Positions 26,775-35,670 of a stretch of 64,000 nucleotides of DNA are shown one piece after another. The stretch's first letter is position 1; every line of letters begins with the position of its first letter. The stretch covers positions 332,993 through 396,992 of the forward strand of contig NZ_FOSK01000005.1 in assembly GCF_900114245.1 (NCBI RefSeq). The letters run 5' to 3'. The stretch comes from Pseudovibrio ascidiaceicola. Its GTDB lineage: Bacteria; Pseudomonadota; Alphaproteobacteria; Rhizobiales; Stappiaceae. Below the pieces are notes generated by a model, which had not been told where the DNA came from, did not search any database, and worked only from the letters and a program-made list of their open reading frames with translations. The position numbers were made by a program, and so were the translations under genes.

Positions 26775-28277
26775 CTAGAGATCTTCGCGGGAGAGAGCGT
26801 GGGTGGGAATGCTGGCGCAATCCATTTTCACCATGCCCTGACCATCCAGATACACCCAGTTGCGATTGACACTGGTTGCCAGATACTTCTCGTCATCAGA
26901 ATGCACCAGTTCATCCTGTTCGAACTTCGGCAGGATCCACGCTTTCATCAGCACCCAGTAGAGTGCAAAGGCGGAGAAGAAGCCGACGAAGTAAGACAGG
27001 TCGATCATGTAGATCGCCAATGCGCCGCCCACAGCCCATGCAATCAGACCTGCTGGGTTGCAGCCTGCGATGTACTTGAACTGGCCATCTTCCTGATAAA
27101 GCTCTGGCACATTGAGGCGGCGTTTGCGGATCACGAAGTAATCGCAGATCATGATGCCGCCCAATGCTGCCAGCATGGCACCGTAAAGGCCGAGATATGT
27201 GAAGAGGTGATCGAGGATCAGCCAAGGCATTGCCAGCGTACCGACAATCGCGGCCAGAACCAGACCCATGGCATAGGTGATCCATGGAGCGCCTGCATTC
27301 ACAAAGGTGAGGGCTGCCGGGATCAGGTTTGCACTTGTGTTGGTGGACCACTGCGCGAGCACCACCATAACCAGCAGAACAACCAGCGTGATGCCGGTGC
27401 CCTGGCCCTGAATAACTGTGATCGGGTTCCAGTCACCAGCCGCGATAAAGGAGACAGCGCCGATCAGCGCGATCCAGCTCTGCACCACCGGCAGGGCGAT
27501 GAACTGCGCCAGAAACACATTCTTGTTGCGTTTGAAAAAGCTTTTGGTGCCCGCTTCAACATGCAGGAAACGTGTGATGTTTGGAATGTCCACCGCCAGC
27601 GAGGACCAGAAAGCCATGTTGGCTACGAACAGAGCAACGATGGAGATTTCCGCATCGCCTGCAAAGGACCAGATGTCTTTTCCGCTTGCTGTGGCAAGAT
27701 TATCGAGCGTGAAGTACATCCAAACAGAGATTGCCATGATGGCTGGAGCGGCGATTTTCGCAAGACGCTCAACAGCGCGAATGCCCATGGCCGTGTTGAC
27801 CACCTGCAGCACGGCAAAGCCGATGTACCAGACCACCCAGTTATCGAAGCCTGTGAGGTAGGAGAAAATGCCGTTGAGTGCCAGAGCGCCAAGGTAAGTC
27901 TGAATACCAAACCAGATGGCTGCCACAACACCGCGGGTGATGGAGGGAATGTGCGTGCCCACGGTGCCAAACGGTGCGCGGAGATAAACGGCAAAGGAGA
28001 TGCCATGCTCGGTGCCGATGTCTGCGGTCATCGCCATGACGATGCCAAGCAGCAGGTTGGCGAAGAAGATTGTTGCAATAACGATTGGGAGAGGGAGACC
28101 CGCCACACCGCCAGCACCCAGCTGGAAGGTTGCGATGATCACCGCCATCGAGATCCAAAGCCCAATGTAACCACGGTTGGAGATGGCACGTTGATTAAGC
28201 CAGACGGGAAGGATGGCTGGCTCCATGAGGCGGGATTGGCCGCGTGAAGTCTCATCCATAACTTGGGTTTGTGCCAT
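26775..28277 (-). CDS. NCS1-family nucleobase/hydantoin:cation symporter
   Basis: A 500-residue inner-membrane transporter with about twelve helices, matching the NCS1 family (cytosine, uracil, allantoin, hydantoin transporters). The N-terminal NRGYIGLWISMAVIIATFQLGA and the segment GTEHGISFAVYLRAPFGTVGTHIPSITRG are characteristic. AGGA lies eight bases before the ATG. There is no adjacent nucleobase catabolic gene, so the substrate remains open. A long plus-strand open frame opposite this gene is a shadow produced by codon bias. Confidence 0.93.
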   Translation of the reverse strand: MAQTQVMDETSRGQSRLMEPAILPVWLNQRAISNRGYIGLWISMAVIIATFQLGAGGVAGLPLPIVIATIFFANLLLGIVMAMTADIGTEHGISFAVYLRAPFGTVGTHIPSITRGVVAAIWFGIQTYLGALALNGIFSYLTGFDNWVVWYIGFAVLQVVNTAMGIRAVERLAKIAAPAIMAISVWMYFTLDNLATASGKDIWSFAGDAEISIVALFVANMAFWSSLAVDIPNITRFLHVEAGTKSFFKRNKNVFLAQFIALPVVQSWIALIGAVSFIAAGDWNPITVIQGQGTGITLVVLLVMVVLAQWSTNTSANLIPAALTFVNAGAPWITYAMGLVLAAIVGTLAMPWLILDHLFTYLGLYGAMLAALGGIMICDYFVIRKRRLNVPELYQEDGQFKYIAGCNPAGLIAWAVGGALAIYMIDLSYFVGFFSAFALYWVLMKAWILPKFEQDELVHSDDEKYLATSVNRNWVYLDGQGMVKMDCASIPTHALSREDL

Positions 28278-28673
28278 GTTCTAGATCCTGATGCATATTA
28301 ACTTTTTTGAGACAGTAAATCTTAGCAGGGCGCAAGTAGGCGCGTGCAAAAACAGCGCTCACAGCAAGAAGTAGAAATAACATTACCGGTTGCCGGTAGT
28401 TTCACTACATGCACTGCGAGGCTGAATACAGCCTGATGAGATTGTTCTGCTAAAGTCGGCTAACTAACCTGAAAATATGTATTGCGCAAGTAGGTCAGAG
28501 AAAATTTTACTAGATTTTCGCAAAAGTATTAGAGTGAAAATATTTATCAGTCACGAATAAAACTTCAAAACGAAGTTTTTTGATCAATTGGTAAAAGTAT
28601 TAATTGGTGTAATTCTTGTGAGACGTGCCTCTAAACCTCAGCGGGAGTAGAGACACGCTGCCAGATGGATAAC
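28278..28673. other. Intergenic region between the NCS1 permease and a small secreted protein gene
   Basis: About 400 AT-rich bases without a gene. It contains the promoter region of the permease (right of 28278) and two hairpins downstream of the secreted protein gene: CGTGCCTCTA/TAGAGACACG at 28624-28657 and the AT-rich AAAACTTC/GAAGTTTT at 28559-28579. A repeated AATTGGT occurs near 28586 and 28603. Confidence 0.5.
28624..28657 (-). terminator. Hairpin after the small secreted protein gene
   Basis: CGTGCCTCTA (28624-28633) can pair with TAGAGACACG (28648-28657) with one wobble or mismatch, 17 bases after the stop of the minus-strand gene. No clear T-run follows, so termination is only probable. 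Confidence 0.4.
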
Positions 28674-29063
28674 TTACTTTGGTTTTACGCAACTGGCCTG
28701 ATACGGACCATCCAGTTTAGTTTGAAAAGAGTATGCATGGCAGGTTTTGACGTATGCGTCATTTTTGTAAACTTCGACTGTGACATGCTCAAACGTACTG
28801 TCGAATGGCAAGTTGCCGCCTTTGTGCCAGCCCTTGGTGATCTTCAGGTCTGTGTTGCCGATGGAGTTGTAGCCGTTCGTGATAGACTCTTGAACGGAAT
28901 TGGAAAGCGTTTCTGCGATCGTGGTTTTATCGCTGTCGGAGGATTTAGAAGCCAGTTGCTCCGCTGTCGCTAGTTTGTCTCCAATGTAGACCGCCGCTTG
29001 CGCACCTGAAAGTGCGACTGTTGAGGCAATCAGAGCGCCCAGAATCATTTGTGAAAGCTTCAT
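28674..29063 (-). CDS. Small secreted protein of unknown function
   Basis: A 129-residue protein with a clear Sec signal peptide (MKLSQMILGALIASTVALSG, then AQA). The mature protein is about 105 residues, rich in Ser/Thr/Asp/Lys, with two cysteines near the C-terminus (KTCHAYSF and QASCVKPK) that could form a disulphide. AGGAGA lies seven bases before the ATG, so expression is likely good. I recognise no family. It is a single gene followed by a hairpin, in front of and on the same strand as the MarR gene. Confidence 0.75.
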   Translation of the reverse strand: MKLSQMILGALIASTVALSGAQAAVYIGDKLATAEQLASKSSDSDKTTIAETLSNSVQESITNGYNSIGNTDLKITKGWHKGGNLPFDSTFEHVTVEVYKNDAYVKTCHAYSFQTKLDGPYQASCVKPK

Positions 29064-29155
29064 GTGGTTCTCCTGTTCTTATTAGCCCAACCTTGGGCAT
29101 TCAGGAGACGCAGCCAGAATGGTTTTGTGAAGCGGATTGGATGGCGGGTTAAATC

Positions 29156-29608
29156 TTAACTCTCCGCTGAAGGACATGCTCCACAAGTACCGTCCATGAT
29201 AGACTTCTGCTTCAGTACGTCGAAGATCTTCTCAAAATCTTCCTGCTCAAGACCGGATTGCTCTTCAATGACTTTTGAAATGTGTTTGATGGTCTGAGTG
29301 CGCAGCGCTTGCCCCTTGTCTGTGAGAGCGACCTCGATCGCGCGGCGGTCTTCTGCCGAGCGTTGGCGTTGGAGCAGGCTCAGTTTCTCGAACTTATCAA
29401 CCAGAACTGTCACGTTGGAGGGCAGGCAGAACAGCAGGTCCGCGAGTTTGCCCATACGCACCGGTTCGCCCAGATGCAGCAGCATATTGGTTTCTGTAGG
29501 GGTGAGCTTATCAGCATATTCCGAGTAGGATTTATGGATACGTCCCAAAATTTCCTGAAACTGGAAAAGCACAAGCATGCTTGCCGGTAAGTCTTTCATT
29601 TCATTCAC
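29156..29608 (-). CDS. MarR-family transcriptional regulator
   Basis: A 150-residue winged-helix regulator of the MarR family. The DNA-binding part is at about 35-100 (LTPTETNMLLHLGEPVRMGKLADLL, then NVTVLVDKFEKLSLLQRQRSAEDRRAIEVALTDKG with the basic wing). The C-terminus carries two cysteines (GTCGACPSAES) that might sense oxidants or thiols. The given start is GTG; ATG at 29599 is an alternative three codons in. It is divergent from the FAD oxidoreductase, with an operator-like repeat in between, so it most likely controls that gene and itself. Confidence 0.93.
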   Translation of the reverse strand: MNEMKDLPASMLVLFQFQEILGRIHKSYSEYADKLTPTETNMLLHLGEPVRMGKLADLLFCLPSNVTVLVDKFEKLSLLQRQRSAEDRRAIEVALTDKGQALRTQTIKHISKVIEEQSGLEQEDFEKIFDVLKQKSIMDGTCGACPSAES

Positions 29609-29656
29609 GTCCTCAAATCTGCAGGTGGCGTCATATCAGGTTTGCTTAAAAAAAGT

Positions 29657-29698
29657 AATATTTATAATATTGAACTATTAAATCATTGTAGTATATAA
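29657..29698 (+). promoter_or_regulatory. MarR-type operator overlapping the promoter of the FAD oxidoreductase
   Basis: A perfect inverted repeat AATATT-TAT-AATATT (29657-29671) overlaps a candidate -35 box TTGAAC (29670-29675), with TATATAA (29692-29698) 16-17 bases further as the -10. The position is what a MarR repressor needs to block transcription of the gene starting at 29723. Confidence 0.6.
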
Positions 29699-29722
29699 GG
29701 CGCAACAGAATGGAGTAAAGAC

Positions 29723-30838
29723 ATGTCCAAGTCAGTTGTAATTTATGGCGGTGGAATTGCCGGGGCGGCCCTTGCAACCCAGCTTGCAAAGCACGCTAAT
29801 GTGAAGCTTGTCAGCTCGCTTGATTATTTCGAAGTGCCCATGGCTATGCCGCGCGTTGCCGTTCAACCAGATTACGCTCATCAGGCAGTCATGCCATTTC
29901 AGTCTTTTTTGAAGGGCGTGGATTTCATTCACGGCAAGCTAGAGCGATTTACCGGAGAGACAGGGCACGTCGTTGGTGTTGATGGTGCTGAACATACGTT
30001 GGAGGCTGATATCTCCATTCTGGCAACAGGCAGTCGGTATCCCTCAGAGCTGATCCGGCCGACCTCCGGCTCTACGACTGAGCGGCACGCTGCGTTCAAA
30101 TCGACCCATGGTGCGATTGAATCTGCACAGAAGATCTTGCTCGTGGGCGGTGGCCCTGTTGGAATTGAGATGGCAGGCGAGATTACGGAGCGTTTCCCGC
30201 AAAAATCTGTTGTGCTGGTCGAATCCAGTGGTGAAGTTCTCAAAGGCACCTCTCGTAAGACAGCAAATCATGCGATCAAGGTGCTGCAGCAGCGAGGGGT
30301 AAAGTTCATGCTGGGCGAGCGCGTTCTCTCACCAGCACCTTCTGCCTTACAGAACGCAGAGGCCGGGCAGGCCAAACTCTCCAGTGGTGCTGTGGTTGAC
30401 TACGACCTGATCATCTGGTGCGTGGGCGGCAAACCCAACACGGACTATATGCAACAGGACCTGTCTCATCTGCTCGACGCGCGGGGCTACATTGCTGTTG
30501 ATGAAACATTCCGGATGAAGGGCCAGAGCAATGTGTTCGTCTTGGGTGATATTGCCGGGATCGATGAGGTGAAAAAGGCCCTGTATGTGCGGGGTCACGT
30601 TAAGACCGTGGCTCACAACGTCCTGCAACTTTTGAAGAACCCGCAGGCCAAGCTGAAGAGCTATAAGCCGAAGACCAACGATAACATGATGGTCGTGACT
30701 CTTGGCAGCCAGACAGGTGTCTCTGATGTGCCGCCAATCGGCACGGTGAAAGCCAGCTGGTTTACGCGCATGGCAAAAGCAAAGACCATGCTGGTGCCCA
30801 TGTACCGCAAGGCTCTTGGCGCTTCTGCCAAGGTGTAG
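29723..30838 (+). CDS. FAD/NAD(P)-dependent oxidoreductase (AIF/NDH-2-like)
   Basis: A 371-residue two-dinucleotide-fold flavoprotein. The FAD-binding GGGIAGAALA is at the N-terminus, the NAD(P)H fold at VGGGPVGIEMAGE (about 140), and the second FAD contact at FVLGDIAG (about 275). The layout resembles AIF/FSP1-like and NDH-2-like quinone or ferredoxin reductases of pyridine nucleotide-disulphide type, but without a CxxC redox pair. GGAG lies before the ATG. Divergent MarR control suggests induction by a quinone, phenolic or oxidant compound. The exact electron acceptor is unknown. Confidence 0.9.
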   Translation: MSKSVVIYGGGIAGAALATQLAKHANVKLVSSLDYFEVPMAMPRVAVQPDYAHQAVMPFQSFLKGVDFIHGKLERFTGETGHVVGVDGAEHTLEADISILATGSRYPSELIRPTSGSTTERHAAFKSTHGAIESAQKILLVGGGPVGIEMAGEITERFPQKSVVLVESSGEVLKGTSRKTANHAIKVLQQRGVKFMLGERVLSPAPSALQNAEAGQAKLSSGAVVDYDLIIWCVGGKPNTDYMQQDLSHLLDARGYIAVDETFRMKGQSNVFVLGDIAGIDEVKKALYVRGHVKTVAHNVLQLLKNPQAKLKSYKPKTNDNMMVVTLGSQTGVSDVPPIGTVKASWFTRMAKAKTMLVPMYRKALGASAKV

Positions 30839-30853
30839 GGTACGTGTGAATGC

Positions 30854-31888
30854 TCAGCTCGCCACGTGTTGTTGAAGCAGTGCGGCTTCCTGCTCTTCTG
30901 TCAAACCGCACTTCAGAGCTGTATCACGCCGGGTACGATCCCATGCCAGCAGTGGGCTGAGTGTTTCGCTGAGCGGGCGGCAGGTTAAACCGGCTGCCTC
31001 TGCTTGGGAGGTGTCCACGTTCATGAAGTGTGCGTAGTCTGGAAGGGACGGCATCATAACGGGTAGATCAGTCCACGGCTGAATACCTGCGTCAATGATG
31101 TGTTCTTCTTCCACCCAGTGCAGTCGGGCAGGGGAGTCAGCTTCTGAAATGATGTCCTTCAGCAGATCAACCAGTTGAAACGGAGAGCTGGTGACATTCC
31201 AGATGCCACCACGTTTGGCCTCAGCACAGGTCAGTGCGAAATCAGCCACATCCCGGACGTCAATCATCTGCACCTGCCTTGATGATGGAGCAGGAGCTGG
31301 GACAGCTCGGTTTTGCGATGTGGCTTGGTCGATGCGGCGGACCCACCAGGTCAGCCGGTCCGTGTAGTCGCCAGCACCAACCAGCAGGCCCACTCGCAAG
31401 GACGTGGCCCGCTCGCCAAGAACCTCTTCCGCAGCAAGCTCACATGCCCGTTTGAGCGCACCATACGAAGCGCCGTAGGAGGTTGCTGAACTGCGTTCTG
31501 CGTGAGAAAGACTACGAGAGATTGTCAGATCATTTTCGGTGGCATTCGGGACCGGGTCATGTTCATTCAGGCGCGATTTCGCAAATGTGCCGTAGGCTGA
31601 AATTGAGGAGATGAACACATAGCGCTGCAATTGGTCTCCCAGTGGTTCCAGCAGGCTGCGCACTGCGTCCGGTGAAAAGGCGCATGTGTCAAAGACCCAA
31701 TCAAACTTGTGCTGCTTCAAAACACTCAGATCACCATATCGGTCTGCTGCAATGGCCTCTACGCCATCTGGTAAAGATCGTTTGGTCGTTCCACGCACCA
31801 GCACAGCAACCTGATGCCCTGCACCGACGAGTGCATCCGCTATGGCTCCACCCAGAAACCCAGTTCCACCAACGACCAAAACCCGCAT
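30854..31888 (-). CDS. NAD-dependent epimerase/dehydratase (extended SDR)
   Basis: A 344-residue extended SDR. The nucleotide-binding motif VGGTGFLGGAIADAL opens the protein; SSISAYGT provides the catalytic serine region, and SYGASYGALKRACE a YxxxK-type tyrosine and lysine. It is closest to atypical epimerase-like proteins with isoflavone-reductase- or CSP41-like features rather than a defined UDP-sugar epimerase. ATG at 31888 was chosen because GGGGAG lies seven bases upstream, whereas the longer frame (31924) adds twelve unrelated residues. It converges on the oxidoreductase gene with a 15-base gap. Substrate unknown. Confidence 0.88.
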   Translation of the reverse strand: MRVLVVGGTGFLGGAIADALVGAGHQVAVLVRGTTKRSLPDGVEAIAADRYGDLSVLKQHKFDWVFDTCAFSPDAVRSLLEPLGDQLQRYVFISSISAYGTFAKSRLNEHDPVPNATENDLTISRSLSHAERSSATSYGASYGALKRACELAAEEVLGERATSLRVGLLVGAGDYTDRLTWWVRRIDQATSQNRAVPAPAPSSRQVQMIDVRDVADFALTCAEAKRGGIWNVTSSPFQLVDLLKDIISEADSPARLHWVEEEHIIDAGIQPWTDLPVMMPSLPDYAHFMNVDTSQAEAAGLTCRPLSETLSPLLAWDRTRRDTALKCGLTEEQEAALLQQHVAS

Positions 31889-32070
31889 GACTGTCTCCCC
31901 TTGCTTGCACAGTACCCTAGACATCTTGGTGTTGTTGTCCAGCCACGGTGACTGGTGTGATTAGGATAGTCACATTGACGTTGCGGCGTCTGTCTGTTAT
32001 CTCCTCAGCCCTCTGTTGCAGCAATTGGTGCGCAGCACAGTTTGGAGCGAACCATGTCTTTCCGCGTTTC

Positions 32071-32147
32071 GCCCTTCAAAGGGCACTGATCCTTCTCAGA
32101 GCCAGCGCTAGCGGCCTTTAGGATCTTCTTTCGAGCATCGCTCGAAG
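32071..32147 (+). promoter_or_regulatory. Leader of the rtcB-prfH operon with two small hairpins
   Basis: GCCCTT/AAGGGC (32071-32084) and TTCGAGC-ATC-GCTCGAA (32131-32147) can each form a short perfect stem. The second ends 28 bases before the rtcB ATG. Neither has a T-run. A structured leader or a processing site is possible; it does not look like a tRNA. Confidence 0.35.
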
Positions 32148-32175
32148 ATACTTTCAAGAACTATAGGCCATTTTC

Positions 32176-33333
32176 ATGGGCAATTTACGCTTGGATTGCG
32201 CGACCCGCGCTGCCAGTGCGCCTGCGCCAATCCATAAATTCTATGGGACTTCTGCCTGGATCCTAGGGGATGCAGAGGTCCAACTTAACAAACTTGCTGA
32301 GCTTGAAGCGGTCAAACAGATCGCGGCATTTCCTGATTTGCATCCCGGCCTGGTCGGTGTCGCAATTCTGTCTGACCGTGTGCATCCGCACATGATCGGT
32401 AACGATATTGGCTGCGGCATGACCGTGTTCCGCACCTCGCTCAGTGCTCACAAACTAAAGCCGCAGAAACTGGCGGATCGCTTGCGTGCGCTTCAGGATC
32501 ATTCTGATCTGGAAGAAGGGCAGGCGCATCTGCGGGCTGCCGGTTTGCCAGAGGACCTGGCTCCCCATGCCATCGGTACGATTGGCGGTGGCAATCACTT
32601 CTGCGAGGTGCAGGTTCTGGCAGAAACGCCAGATCCGGACCTTGCCGCTAAAGCCGGTATTGCGAAAGGCGACGTACTGCTCTTCGTGCATTCCGGCTCT
32701 CGTTCCTTCGGAGCTGGCATCTTTGATGATTATGCAGCGCTTGGTCCGGAAGGCATGTCAGCTCAGGATGAGCGGGCTCACGACTACCTCAAAATGCACG
32801 ACCTTGCTGTGCGATGGGCCAGCTTAAACCGCAAAGTGATTGCAGAGCGAGCAGCTGCGTCGTTGCGCTGCGATGTGGAACTGGTGGTGGACAGCAGCCA
32901 TAACCTCATTGAGAGCTATGGTGATGCGTTCCTTCACCGTAAGGGTGCGGCCAAAGCGGATGTAGATTTGGTGCCGCTAGCAGGCTCCAGAGATGCAAAG
33001 AGCTTTTTGCTGAAACCAACTGGCAACAAACCGGAGGCACTGTCCTCATTGGCGCATGGAGCAGGGCGCAAATACGACCGTGCGTCCATGCATGGGCGTA
33101 TCGCGAAGCAGAAGTCCGTTCGCAATGCTTTGGCGCGTACGTCTTACGGCGGGCGCGTTGTGTGTGAGGATAAACAGCTCCTGGTGGAAGAAGCTCCGCA
33201 AGCCTACAAAAACTCAGAGGATGTTTTAAGCCAACTGGTTGAGGCAGAGCTTGCCACATGTGTTGGGGTGATGACGCCTGTTGTTACGTTCAAGACAGCG
33301 CGTGGCACGGATGAGCGTAAGGGTAAACGATGA
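32176..33333 (+). CDS. rtcB: RNA ligase RtcB, PrfH-associated
   Basis: A 385-residue RtcB-type RNA ligase, which joins a 2',3'-cyclic phosphate (or 3'-phosphate) end to a 5'-hydroxyl end using GTP and Mn. Conserved elements: [15 protein letters not shown] with the metal-binding Cys, [23 protein letters not shown] and the guanylylated histidine motif [12 protein letters not shown]. The gene ends in ATGA, overlapping prfH by four bases. This pair is the known arrangement in which PrfH frees ribosomes whose 16S rRNA has been cut in the decoding centre and RtcB reseals the rRNA. No archease gene or RtcR regulator is nearby. Confidence 0.95.
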   Translation: MGNLRLDCATRAASAPAPIHKFYGTSAWILGDAEVQLNKLAELEAVKQIAAFPDLHPGLVGVAILSDRVHPHMIGNDIGCGMTVFRTSLSAHKLKPQKLADRLRALQDHSDLEEGQAHLRAAGLPEDLAPHAIGTIGGGNHFCEVQVLAETPDPDLAAKAGIAKGDVLLFVHSGSRSFGAGIFDDYAALGPEGMSAQDERAHDYLKMHDLAVRWASLNRKVIAERAAASLRCDVELVVDSSHNLIESYGDAFLHRKGAAKADVDLVPLAGSRDAKSFLLKPTGNKPEALSSLAHGAGRKYDRASMHGRIAKQKSVRNALARTSYGGRVVCEDKQLLVEEAPQAYKNSEDVLSQLVEAELATCVGVMTPVVTFKTARGTDERKGKR

Positions 33334-33968
33334 CACAGAACGCATCTTTGCGCTTGCTGGTGACATCTGGAGACGGGCCTGCGGAATGCAGGCTCGCGCT
33401 CCGCCATACCCTCAGCACCATGGAAAAAGCAGCCCAAAAGCTCGGACTCTCAATCGTGTGTGATCCTGAACAGTACGGGCCGTCTGTTGATGTAGCGTCT
33501 GTTGAGGTCACACTCTCAGGCAGCGGTAAGGAGGCTTTTGCCAGATCATGGTATGGCACCATCAAGTGGACATGCCAGAGTCCGTTTCGCCCCAACCACA
33601 AACGGCAGAACTGGTTCATTGGCGTGTTTGAGTTGCCGTCCCTGACGGAGGACCGCGGAGAGCTGAAACTGGAAGAGCTTCGGTTTGAGACTTTGCGCGT
33701 TGGTGGCCCGGGTGGCCAACACCAGAACAAGACTGAAAGCGCGGTGCGTGTGACCCACGTGCCGACAGGTCTCGCTGTGGTGGCCAGAGATGAGCGCTCG
33801 CAACATCGCAACAAGCAACTCGCTGTGCAGCGCTTAAAGGAGAAACTTGCAGGTCTTTCTGTGACAGAAAAGGACCGCCTGCGGAAAACACAGCGACAGC
33901 TTCATCATGAACTAGAACGTGGAAATCCTGTGCGCTGCTTTAAAGGTGCACGATTTAAGGAGATTTGA
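33330..33968 (+). CDS. prfH: Peptide chain release factor homologue PrfH
   Basis: A 212-residue release-factor-like protein. The peptidyl-tRNA hydrolysis motif GGQ is at 128-130 ([13 protein letters not shown]). The N-terminal domain is small and lacks the stop-codon-reading tripeptides of RF1/RF2; in its place is the PrfH-specific [13 protein letters not shown] stretch (about 84-96). PrfH recognises ribosomes with a damaged decoding centre rather than a stop codon. It is coupled by a four-base overlap to rtcB. A 12-base hairpin follows just after the stop. Confidence 0.95.
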   Translation: MTQNASLRLLVTSGDGPAECRLALRHTLSTMEKAAQKLGLSIVCDPEQYGPSVDVASVEVTLSGSGKEAFARSWYGTIKWTCQSPFRPNHKRQNWFIGVFELPSLTEDRGELKLEELRFETLRVGGPGGQHQNKTESAVRVTHVPTGLAVVARDERSQHRNKQLAVQRLKEKLAGLSVTEKDRLRKTQRQLHHELERGNPVRCFKGARFKEI

Positions 33969-33975
33969 TGTGAAC

Positions 33976-34013
33976 AGCCACGAAGTGCCTCTTTAAGATG
34001 ACACTTCGTGGCT
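33976..34013 (+). terminator. Hairpin after prfH
   Basis: A perfect 12-base stem, AGCCACGAAGTG with CACTTCGTGGCT, around a 14-base loop, eight bases after the prfH stop. No T-run follows, so it may stabilise the 3' end or attenuate rather than end transcription before the Nudix gene. Confidence 0.5.
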
Positions 34014-34041
34014 CAGATTCGGGTTTAAGAGAGGCTCTTGG

Positions 34042-34452
34042 ATGACTGATATTGTAAATGGGCTGTTGCTGCAGAATAACCGTGTCCTTATGGGGCTTCG
34101 GTCCCCGGCCCGGCGGAATTTCCCGGGCGTTTGGAGTTTCCCCGGTGGTCATGTTGAAGCCGGGGAGGAGCTGGAAGCGGCTCTTTTGCGGGAACTGAAA
34201 GAGGAAGTGGGCATTAAGGCAGAAGCCTTTGCCAAGTTCACTGAGTTCAGAACTCAAGTTAACGATCAGCACGATGCAACCGTCTTTCATCTGTTCACTG
34301 TGACCCAATGGAAAGGTGACACAAAGAACCTTGGTGATGAGCATACTGAACTGCGGTGGGTGGATTTTCAGGAGGCTATCAGCCTGCGCGACCTTGCATT
34401 TCCTGAGTATCGCGAGGTCTTTGGCGTGCTAAGAGGACGAGGGGAGCTGTGA
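34042..34452 (+). CDS. Nudix hydrolase (MutT-like)
   Basis: A 136-residue Nudix protein. The complete Nudix box is GGHVEAGEELEAALLRELKEEVGI (about 34-57; key Glu residues in RELKEEVG), which binds Mg and hydrolyses a nucleoside diphosphate linked to another group. Substrate not predictable; 8-oxo-dGTP or similar oxidised nucleotides are usual for this size. It follows prfH on the same strand after the hairpin. Its stop lies in a short GGAGCTG/CAGCTCC hairpin (34443-34461) facing the convergent DUF2061 gene. Confidence 0.92.
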   Translation: MTDIVNGLLLQNNRVLMGLRSPARRNFPGVWSFPGGHVEAGEELEAALLRELKEEVGIKAEAFAKFTEFRTQVNDQHDATVFHLFTVTQWKGDTKNLGDEHTELRWVDFQEAISLRDLAFPEYREVFGVLRGRGEL

Positions 34453-34467
34453 GACAGCTCCAATAGA

Positions 34468-34704
34468 TTAACTCTGCGTTTTCTGCTGTGTGTCTGCACC
34501 GGCAATTTTGCGGCCCCACTTGATGTTGGACCAAACCATTTCATGCAGAAAGTAGAAGATGAAGCCAAGGGTTGAGCTGACGATGGCAATGCCGCCACCG
34601 AGCGTGACGGAGCCCGTAAAAATAAATCCGATCAACGTCATAGTGAAAAGTCCCATGACTTGCCAGGTAACTGATTTTGTAAAAATGCGTGATGCAGAGT
34701 CCAT
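34468..34704 (-). CDS. DUF2061 small membrane protein
   Basis: A 78-residue protein with two hydrophobic helices (WQVMGLFTMTLIGFIFTG and the GGGIAIVSSTLGFIFYFLHE stretch) and the W.N.KWG motif, matching the DUF2061 family. Function unknown; members often accompany sulphate or cysteine genes. It converges on the Nudix gene. Confidence 0.85.
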   Translation of the reverse strand: MDSASRIFTKSVTWQVMGLFTMTLIGFIFTGSVTLGGGIAIVSSTLGFIFYFLHEMVWSNIKWGRKIAGADTQQKTQS

Positions 34705-34818
34705 ATAAGATGTCCAGGTAAGAATGTAATTCCTCCTCTCGTTGCTACCGGAAAAAATGCGGATTGGACATTTGGTATATTAGCTGCAATAAATTCATTT
34801 TGTTGATTATAATCTGCA

Positions 34819-35670
34819 ATGGTGAATCTGATGGACAAGCGCGACAGAGCTACTTTGTTTCGAAACCGGTTATTCGAAGCGATGGCAGAGGCCGATGTGA
34901 CGCGCAGCCAACTGGCTCGCAATGCCGGTGTTGATCGCTCTACCGTTGGCCAGTTGCTGAACAACGAAAACCCGAGGTTGCCCAACGGCCAGCTGTTGGC
35001 TGATCTGGCAGCTTCGCTCGGTGTGAGTGCGGATTGGCTGTTGGGGCTCACCAACAGGCCGGAGCGCCCGGGGGACATCATTGCCGCTGCGATGGCTTTG
35101 AGCCCGGCAGAGCGATCCTCCGTTGATGAGCAGATCCTCAATTGGCACAAAGAAGCGACTGGGCTGAAGGTACGCCACGTACCAGCCACTCTGCCCGACA
35201 TTTTAAAAACAGATCGTATGTTGGCGTGGGAGTATGCGTCGTTTCGCGGGTTGGATCCTGAAGAGGTGGTAGGGTCAATTAGCGGACAACTGGATTGGTT
35301 GCGTTCTCGTCAGTCTGACTATGAAATCGCCATCCCGCTTCATGAGATACAAGCCTGTGCGCAGGGCATTGGTTATTACGCTTACCTGAATAAGGAAACG
35401 CGGGTTGAGCAGTTGAAGTTCGTGGCAGACACCTGCCGCCAGATGTTCCCACGACTACGCCTGTTCCTGTTTGATGCGCACAAGGTCTTCAGTGCACCGA
35501 TTACCATCTTCGGCCCTAATCTGGCGGTGGTGTATGTCGGGCAATGCTATTTGGCATTCCGTGAAGCAGAAAGGGTCAGTTCGCTTACCGACCATTTCGA
35601 TTGGCTGGTCCGCGAGGCCTCCGTGGATGCCAGAGATGTGGCAGATTATGTGGAGACACTTCTGCGATAG
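34819..35670 (+). CDS. XRE-type helix-turn-helix regulator with large C-terminal domain
   Basis: A 283-residue protein with an N-terminal XRE helix-turn-helix (about 15-75; VTRSQLARNAGVDRSTVGQLL, then LADLAASLGVSADWLLGL). The remaining about 200 residues form a domain without a family I recognise, possibly a ligand or protein sensor (hydrophobic LFLFDAHKVFSAPITIFGPNL core). Its 3' end overlaps the convergent membrane-protein gene by 25 bases. It may act on the divergent DUF2061 gene, whose start is 115 bases away. Confidence 0.88.
   Translation: MVNLMDKRDRATLFRNRLFEAMAEADVTRSQLARNAGVDRSTVGQLLNNENPRLPNGQLLADLAASLGVSADWLLGLTNRPERPGDIIAAAMALSPAERSSVDEQILNWHKEATGLKVRHVPATLPDILKTDRMLAWEYASFRGLDPEEVVGSISGQLDWLRSRQSDYEIAIPLHEIQACAQGIGYYAYLNKETRVEQLKFVADTCRQMFPRLRLFLFDAHKVFSAPITIFGPNLAVVYVGQCYLAFREAERVSSLTDHFDWLVREASVDARDVADYVETLLR

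Noticed and set aside
26799..28247. Long plus-strand open frame of 482 codons opposite the NCS1 permease
   Set aside because: Composition is biased (His/Gln/Asp/Cys-rich) and it lies wholly antisense to a clear transporter gene; it has no family signature and no ribosome site.
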